From assembly GCF_003668575.1 (NCBI RefSeq), contig NZ_RCVZ01000001.1, positions 310,001 through 374,000 on the forward strand: a stretch of 64,000 bases of DNA, read 5' to 3'. Positions 59,583 to 64,000 of the stretch are shown one piece after another (position 1 is the stretch's first letter; every line of letters starts with the position of its first letter). Position numbers and translations under genes: made by a program. A model generated the notes under the pieces. It was not told the origin of the DNA. It saw only the letters and a program-made list of their open reading frames with translations, and searched no databases. The DNA is from Falsibacillus albus (GTDB lineage Bacteria > Bacillota > Bacilli > Bacillales > DSM-25281).

Positions 59583-59681
59583 TTATCCACAGGAAAAAGT
59601 GGATAAACTGTGATTAACTTGTTCATAAATATTGGAAATGTTAGTGGGACAATGTGTAAAATGTGAATAAGATTATCCACA
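59583..59681. promoter_or_regulatory. Cluster of DnaA boxes upstream of sda
   Basis: Perfect TTATCCACA at 59583-59591 and 59673-59681. Near matches on the other strand: AGTGGATAA (59599-59607), TGTGATTAA (59609-59617), TGTTCATAA (59620-59628), TGTGAATAA (59662-59670). Six sites in 99 bases between sda and yqeG. Confidence 0.88.
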
Positions 59682-59756
59682 ATCATGAGATATTGTAAAA
59701 TAATGTCGAAAAATATTTGGGTAATTTTTGAAATGCCCAAAAAATGAAGAATCATT

Positions 59757-59785
59757 TTGAAACTGGCTTAAAAATTAGTTATGAT
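59757..59785 (+). promoter_or_regulatory. Promoter of yqeG operon
   Basis: -35 TTGAAA (59757-59762), -10 TATGAT (59780-59785), 17-base spacer. Confidence 0.65.
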
Positions 59786-59817
59786 GTAAAAGTTATTATG
59801 GATAAGAGGTGTATCAC

Positions 59818-60339
59818 TTGTTAAAAAAATTTTTGCCGAACGAGCAAGTTAAGAGTGTTTTTGATGTTCATCCAGAAGATTTGAAAAGACGCGGTATTAA
59901 AGGGATTATTACCGATTTAGATAATACGCTGGTAGAATGGGACAGACCGAATGCAACACCTAAGCTGATCGAGTGGTTTAAGAAAATGGAAGATCAAGGG
60001 ATTTTGGTTACTGTCGTCTCGAACAATAATCAAAAGAGAGTGGCAGCATTTGCTGAACCTTTGAAAATCCCTTTTATTTTTCAGGCGAGAAAGCCGATGG
60101 GCAAGGCATTCAAACGTGCATTGGATGTCATGAAAATTAAGAAGGATGAAACCGTTGTGATTGGGGACCAGCTGCTGACGGATGTTCTTGGCGGCAACCG
60201 TGCCGGTTTTTATACTATTTTGGTTGTCCCGGTTGCGAAATCCGACGGTTTCTTTACAAAATTCAATCGTCAGGTAGAGCGCAGGATCATGAATTGGTTC
60301 AAAAGAAGAGGCATGATAGATTGGGAGGATGAAGCTTGA
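59818..60339 (+). CDS. yqeG: YqeG family HAD IIIA phosphatase
   Basis: A 173-residue haloacid dehalogenase-type phosphatase: catalytic DLDNTLVEWD near residue 30, SNNNQKR near 65, and GDQLLTDVLGGNRAG near 118. Substrate unknown; some family members act on phosphatidylglycerophosphate. TTG start at 59818, 7 bases after AAGAGGTG. First gene of the seven-gene yqeG-rsfS operon. Confidence 0.93.
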   Translation: MLKKFLPNEQVKSVFDVHPEDLKRRGIKGIITDLDNTLVEWDRPNATPKLIEWFKKMEDQGILVTVVSNNNQKRVAAFAEPLKIPFIFQARKPMGKAFKRALDVMKIKKDETVVIGDQLLTDVLGGNRAGFYTILVVPVAKSDGFFTKFNRQVERRIMNWFKRRGMIDWEDEA

Positions 60340-61442
60340 GCAATGATGTTATTCAATGTGTCGGCTGCGGCGTGGAAATTCAAACGGAAAACCCCGCTGA
60401 GTTAGGGTACGCACCGAAGTCGGCGCTGGAAAAAGAGAAAGTAATTTGTCAAAGGTGTTTTAAATTAAAGCATTATAATGAAGTGCAGGATGTTTCCTTG
60501 ACAGATGATGACTTTTTAAAGATTTTGAATGAGCTGGGAAACACGGATAGTTTAATCGTGAAAGTCGTTGATATTTTTGATTTTAACGGAAGCTGGCTGC
60601 CGGGTCTTCACCGGTTCGTCGGAAAAAATCCGATTCTATTGATCGGCAATAAAGTCGATTTATTGCCGAAATCGGTGAAAAGCAATAAACTTATCCAATG
60701 GATGAAACATGAAGCAAAAGAGCTTGGGTTAAAGCCAATCGATGTGAAACTGGTCAGCGCCTCAAAAGGAATAGCGATCCAGGAAGCAGTAGATGCCATT
60801 GAAACGTATCGGAATGGCAAGGATGTATTCGTCGTTGGATGTACGAATGTCGGAAAATCGACCTTTATCAACCGAATCATCAAAGAGGTTGCAGGAGAAG
60901 AAGATATTATCACAACCTCCCATTTTCCAGGAACTACTTTGGATATGATTGAAATACCGTTGGATGATGGCCAAGCATTGATTGACACTCCAGGAATCAT
61001 CAATCATCATCAAATGGCCCATTTCGTGGATAAAACAGACTTAAAGGTGATTACCCCCAAAAAGGAAATCAAACCTAGGATATTTCAGCTGAACGAGGAG
61101 CAGACATTGTTTTTTGGCGGCCTCGGAAGGTTTGATTTCCTCTCGGGAGGAAGAAAGTCATTCACATGCTATTTGGCAAATGAGTTGAACATTCACAGGA
61201 CAAAACTAGAGAATGCAGACGAGCTATACAGAAAGCATGCGGGTGAAATGCTTCAACCCCCTAAAAAGGATGAGATGGAAGGATTTCCTGAGCTCGTTAG
61301 ACATGAGTTTTCCATCAAAGAGGAGAAAATGGACATTGTATTTTCTGGCTTGGGCTGGGTGACGATCAATGAACCCGGAGTCAGAGTCGCTGCCCATGTA
61401 CCGAAAGGTGTACAAGTTCTGTTGAGGAAGTCATTAATTTAA
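60336..61442 (+). CDS. yqeH: Ribosome biogenesis GTPase YqeH
   Basis: Circularly permuted GTPase needed for 30S subunit assembly, 368 residues. Zinc finger CVGCGVEIQ...CQRCFKL at residues 5-45. G motifs come in permuted order: NKVD near 105, then GCTNVGKST near 168, then DTPG near 213. C-terminal RNA-binding domain. TTG start overlapping yqeG by 4 bases. Confidence 0.97.
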   Translation: MSNDVIQCVGCGVEIQTENPAELGYAPKSALEKEKVICQRCFKLKHYNEVQDVSLTDDDFLKILNELGNTDSLIVKVVDIFDFNGSWLPGLHRFVGKNPILLIGNKVDLLPKSVKSNKLIQWMKHEAKELGLKPIDVKLVSASKGIAIQEAVDAIETYRNGKDVFVVGCTNVGKSTFINRIIKEVAGEEDIITTSHFPGTTLDMIEIPLDDGQALIDTPGIINHHQMAHFVDKTDLKVITPKKEIKPRIFQLNEEQTLFFGGLGRFDFLSGGRKSFTCYLANELNIHRTKLENADELYRKHAGEMLQPPKKDEMEGFPELVRHEFSIKEEKMDIVFSGLGWVTINEPGVRVAAHVPKGVQVLLRKSLI

Positions 61443-61586
61443 ATTATTTCTATAGAGGCTTGCCCCGAAAGTTAAGTGCGTGCGCCTCCCGTTTTCATTG
61501 AACACTTTTTGGGAGATGCCGGGCATATCGGGGCAGCCTTTGCTTATTTCGTAAGTAGGAGGCCATTTCGAAGTCCGAGGAGGGTT

Positions 61587-62438
61587 ATGGTGGAAAAGAT
61601 TTATGGTGTAATAGGAGATCCGATACAACATTCGATGTCGCCGATTATGCATAATACAGCCTTTAGGGAATTGGGTTTGGAGGCGCATTATCACGCGTTC
61701 CATATTCGGAAAGAGTCTATAAGACGTTATATCGATGCAGTCAGGCTATTGAATATTTCAGGCTTTAACGTGACTGTTCCCCATAAAACGGAAATCATGG
61801 AGCATTTGGATCATATTGACCCGCTCGCCAACGCCATCGGAGCTGTGAATACCGTATTGAACGATAATGGAAGGTTAATAGGGTATAATACAGATGGGAT
61901 GGGCTTTGTGGAAGCCATGCAGCAAGAATGGAAGCAAGACATCGTCCAAGAAAACATTTTGATTGTCGGAGCTGGTGGTGCCTCCAGGGCCATCTTCTAC
62001 ACATTGGCATCCATGGGTGTCCAACATATTGATATCGCAAATCGTACGAAAGAAAAAGCGCAGTCACTGATTGAAAACTGTCCTTTTACAATCCAGTCGT
62101 CTGCGTTATCAATTGAGGAAGCTGCCGGGCAATTGGAGAAATATTCAGCAGTCATTCAAACGACTTCCATCGGAATGCATCCCAATACTGAAGAAGTGCC
62201 GTTAAAGCTGGACCGGTTAAAGGCAGGCACCTTCGTATCCGATATCATATACAACCCCCTGGAAACTCTGTTTCTTTCACAGGCTAAAAAGAAAGGCGCC
62301 ATCATTCAAAATGGGGTTGGAATGTTCGTAAACCAAGGCGCCGTAGCATTTAATTTATGGACAAAGAAAAATCCGAACATACAATCAATGAAAAATATTG
62401 TATTAGATAAATTAGGAGGTACACATGTTAACAGGTAA
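61587..62438 (+). CDS. aroE: Shikimate dehydrogenase
   Basis: NADPH-dependent step of the shikimate pathway, 283 residues. Substrate site GDPIQHSMSPIMHN at residues 9-22, catalytic lysine in NVTVPHKTEIM, NADP loop GAGGASRAI near 134. ATG 61587 with GGAGGG upstream is chosen. The 144 bases after yqeH have no frame of their own. The end overlaps yhbY by 14 bases. Confidence 0.97.
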   Translation: MVEKIYGVIGDPIQHSMSPIMHNTAFRELGLEAHYHAFHIRKESIRRYIDAVRLLNISGFNVTVPHKTEIMEHLDHIDPLANAIGAVNTVLNDNGRLIGYNTDGMGFVEAMQQEWKQDIVQENILIVGAGGASRAIFYTLASMGVQHIDIANRTKEKAQSLIENCPFTIQSSALSIEEAAGQLEKYSAVIQTTSIGMHPNTEEVPLKLDRLKAGTFVSDIIYNPLETLFLSQAKKKGAIIQNGVGMFVNQGAVAFNLWTKKNPNIQSMKNIVLDKLGGTHVNR

Positions 62439-62715
62439 GCAAAAGAGATTTCTACGTTCAAAAGCACATCATTTAAACCCGATCTTCCAAGTAGGAAAGG
62501 GCGGGGTAAATGAAAATATGGTAAAACAAATTTCAGAAGCGCTGGAAGCTAGAGAGTTGATTAAAGTCAGCGTCCTTCAAAATTGCGAAGAAGACCGCGA
62601 CACTGTCGGCGAATCTTTGAAAAAAGGCGCTGGCGCAGAACTGGTTCAAATCATCGGGAACACCATTGTCCTGTACAAGGAATCCAAAGAAAATAAACAA
62701 ATACAACTTCCATAA
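62425..62715 (+). CDS. yhbY: Ribosome-associated RNA-binding protein YhbY (CRS1-YhbY)
   Basis: A 96-residue CRM-domain protein (YqeI in B. subtilis) that binds the 50S precursor. KQKRFLRSKAHHLNP and the GKGGVNENMVKQI loop are typical. ATG start inside the aroE end. Confidence 0.95.
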   Translation: MLTGKQKRFLRSKAHHLNPIFQVGKGGVNENMVKQISEALEARELIKVSVLQNCEEDRDTVGESLKKGAGAELVQIIGNTIVLYKESKENKQIQLP

Positions 62716-62727
62716 GGATGTTTTAAA

Positions 62728-63297
62728 ATGAAAAAGAGAGTGGGAATATTGGGAGGGACATTCAATCCTCCTCATTTGGGCCATTTAATCATTGCGAATG
62801 AAGTGTATCAGGAGTTGGAGCTGGATGAGGTAAGATTCATGCCTAATCATGAACCCCCTCATAAAAAGGAATCGGGTGTTATCTCCGGTAAACATCGCAT
62901 TGAAATGCTTAGGATTGCCATTAAGGACCACCCGGCATTTTCAATCGAACCTATCGAGCTGGAACGGAAAGGGAAGTCGTTTTCGTTCGATACGATTCAG
63001 CTGCTGAAGTCCAGGGAGCCGGAAACGGAATTCTTCTTCATCATCGGTGCGGATATGATCGAATATTTACCGAAATGGCATAAAATTGAGGAGCTTATCG
63101 AGATGGTGCAGTTTGTCGGTGTGGGTCGTCCTGAATATTCCCAAGTAACCGAATACCCTGTACTGCTGATTGATATACCGGAAATCGACATATCTTCGAC
63201 CGTGATACGCGGAAGGATTCAAGAGAGAAAAAGCGTTCAATATTTAGTCCCGGAACAAGTGATTTCGTATATTGAGGAGAAGAGCTTATATGAATAA
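62728..63297 (+). CDS. nadD: Nicotinate-nucleotide adenylyltransferase
   Basis: Makes deamido-NAD from NaMN and ATP. The product has 189 residues: nucleotidyltransferase motif GGTFNPPHLGHL at residues 8-19 and the C-terminal ISSTVIRGRI near 160. ATG start, 12 bases after yhbY; last 8 bases overlap yqeK. Confidence 0.97.
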   Translation: MKKRVGILGGTFNPPHLGHLIIANEVYQELELDEVRFMPNHEPPHKKESGVISGKHRIEMLRIAIKDHPAFSIEPIELERKGKSFSFDTIQLLKSREPETEFFFIIGADMIEYLPKWHKIEELIEMVQFVGVGRPEYSQVTEYPVLLIDIPEIDISSTVIRGRIQERKSVQYLVPEQVISYIEEKSLYE

Positions 63298-63862
63298 GGA
63301 ACGTGCCTTGCGAATTGTTAAAGAACAGATAACGGAACATAGATATCAGCATACACTCGGTGTCGTTCAAGCAGCGATAAAGCTTGCAGAGAGGTTCGGA
63401 GCCGATGTGGAAAAAGCAGAGCAGGCGGCCATTTTCCATGATTATGCCAAGTTCAGGTCAAAGGAAGAAATGCGGGATATCATTCGATCACAAAAAATGG
63501 ATCCCAAGCTTTTGGATCATAATGAAGAACTCTGGCATGCACCAGTGGGGGCTTACCTGGTGAAACATGAAGCCGGAGTCGAGGATGAAGAGGTTCTTGA
63601 TGCCATTCGCTTCCATACCTCAGGCAGGGTGGGAATGACACTTCTAGAAAAGGTTGTGTACCTGGCCGATTATATTGAACCTGGGCGGCATTTTCCAGGT
63701 GTGGAGGAAGTAAGGGAGATAGCAGAAAAAGATCTGGATGCCGCGCTGATTGCTTCCATTCGGAATACGATGTTATTTTTATTAAAGAAAAATCAGGCAA
63801 TCTTTCCTGACACAGTCGAAACATATAATGATCTGATTTTCAATAAAGGTGGGAATATTTAA
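63290..63862 (+). CDS. yqeK: HD-domain Ap4A hydrolase YqeK
   Basis: A 190-residue HD protein that splits diadenosine tetraphosphate symmetrically to ADP. Metal-binding HTLGV (His near residue 19), HDYAK near 50, HAPVGAYL near 83, HTSGR and YLADYIEPGR. Start ATG 63290, overlapping nadD. The stop overlaps the rsfS start by one base. Confidence 0.95.
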   Translation: MNKERALRIVKEQITEHRYQHTLGVVQAAIKLAERFGADVEKAEQAAIFHDYAKFRSKEEMRDIIRSQKMDPKLLDHNEELWHAPVGAYLVKHEAGVEDEEVLDAIRFHTSGRVGMTLLEKVVYLADYIEPGRHFPGVEEVREIAEKDLDAALIASIRNTMLFLLKKNQAIFPDTVETYNDLIFNKGGNI

Positions 63863-64000
63863 TGAGCAAAGAACTTTTATATGCAGCTGTAAAAGCGGCA
63901 GATGATAAGCGGGCAGAAGACCTTGTAGTCCTAAATATGAAAGGGATATCGTTAATCGCCGATTATTTCTTGATCTGTCACGGAAACTCGGACAAACAGG
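63862..64000 (+). CDS. rsfS: Ribosomal silencing factor RsfS, 5' part
   Basis: First 46 codons only, cut by the window end. MSKELLYAAVKAADDKRAEDL followed by DYFLICHGNSDKQ is the N terminus of RsfS (YqeL), which binds L14 and stops subunit joining in starvation. ATG overlaps the yqeK stop (ATGA-type junction after GGTGGGAAT). Confidence 0.95.
   Translation, partial: MSKELLYAAVKAADDKRAEDLVVLNMKGISLIADYFLICHGNSDKQ

Noticed and set aside
59583-59681. Chromosome origin
   Set aside because: DnaA boxes are present but there is no dnaA/dnaN, no AT-rich unwinding run with DnaA-trios that I could see, and the setting is sda-yqeG.

Overview
The window is chromosomal DNA of an endospore-forming, low-GC Gram-positive bacterium of the family Bacillaceae. 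Three things support this: the gene order recJ-apt-relA-dtd-yrvJ-hisS-aspS ... cymR-iscS-mnmA-yrrB-recD2 ... alaS-yrzL-ruvX-yrzB-mltG-trmR-trhP1-trhP2-udk-greA-pbpI-yrrS ... yrrT-mtnN-mccA-mccB-yrhC ... yqeG-yqeH-aroE-yhbY-nadD-yqeK-rsfS is that of Bacillus subtilis; spore genes (sigK, sda, an RsfA-like regulator) are present; and regulation uses T-boxes, CymR and strong AGGAGG ribosome binding sites with many TTG/GTG starts. The genus cannot be fixed from sequence alone. No tRNA, rRNA, CRISPR array, transposase or prophage gene was seen.

Layout. 1-5270: recJ (5' truncated by the window), apt, relA, dtd. 5306-5877: eleven tandem 52-bp units, each with a dyad. 5956-8858: a NERD-domain gene and the amidase yrvJ, both on the minus strand. 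8999-14234: a small HTH-like gene, a T-box leader with hisS-aspS, 6S RNA and tcdA. 14270-18632: an RsfA-like gene and a five-gene GntR/ABC transporter operon. 19266-27825: rarA, a YczE-like membrane gene with cymR, then iscS, mnmA, yrrB, recD2. 28047-30254: a lone bioB behind a BirA-like site, then yrrD, yrzR, yrzQ. 30413-33755: an accessory module (TetR regulator, aldehyde dehydrogenase, nitroreductase, ABM monooxygenase). 34116-48400: yrrI, T-box/alaS, yrzL, ruvX, yrzB, mltG, the tRNA wobble-uridine genes trmR-trhP1-trhP2, udk, greA, pbpI, yrrS. 48492-52696: yrzA and the CymR-type methionine-to-cysteine operon. 53256-53970: a micro-ORF operon containing yrzI. 53987-59464: sigK, two small genes, pepF, pssA/psd (divergent), sda with a DnaA-box cluster. 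59818-64000: the yqeG-rsfS operon, cut by the window end.

How the genes fit together. Several tRNA functions are concentrated here (HisRS, AspRS, AlaRS, D-aminoacyl-tRNA deacylase, MnmA, TcdA, TrmR/TrhP), with the stringent-response enzyme RelA. Sulfur metabolism is linked: CymR and the cysteine desulfurase IscS lie at 21-23 kb, and a CymR-like operator precedes yrrT-mtnN-mccAB at 48.8 kb. Sporulation control appears as sigK, sda and an RsfA-like gene.

The most unusual content is non-coding: a higher-order 52-bp repeat array, at least eleven copies or fragments of a dispersed inverted-repeat element (three carrying the same nested module, and two sitting between a promoter or leader and its gene, at hisS and bioB), a second element repeated in tandem inside the trhP1-trhP2 operon, and the micro-ORF operon around yrzI.
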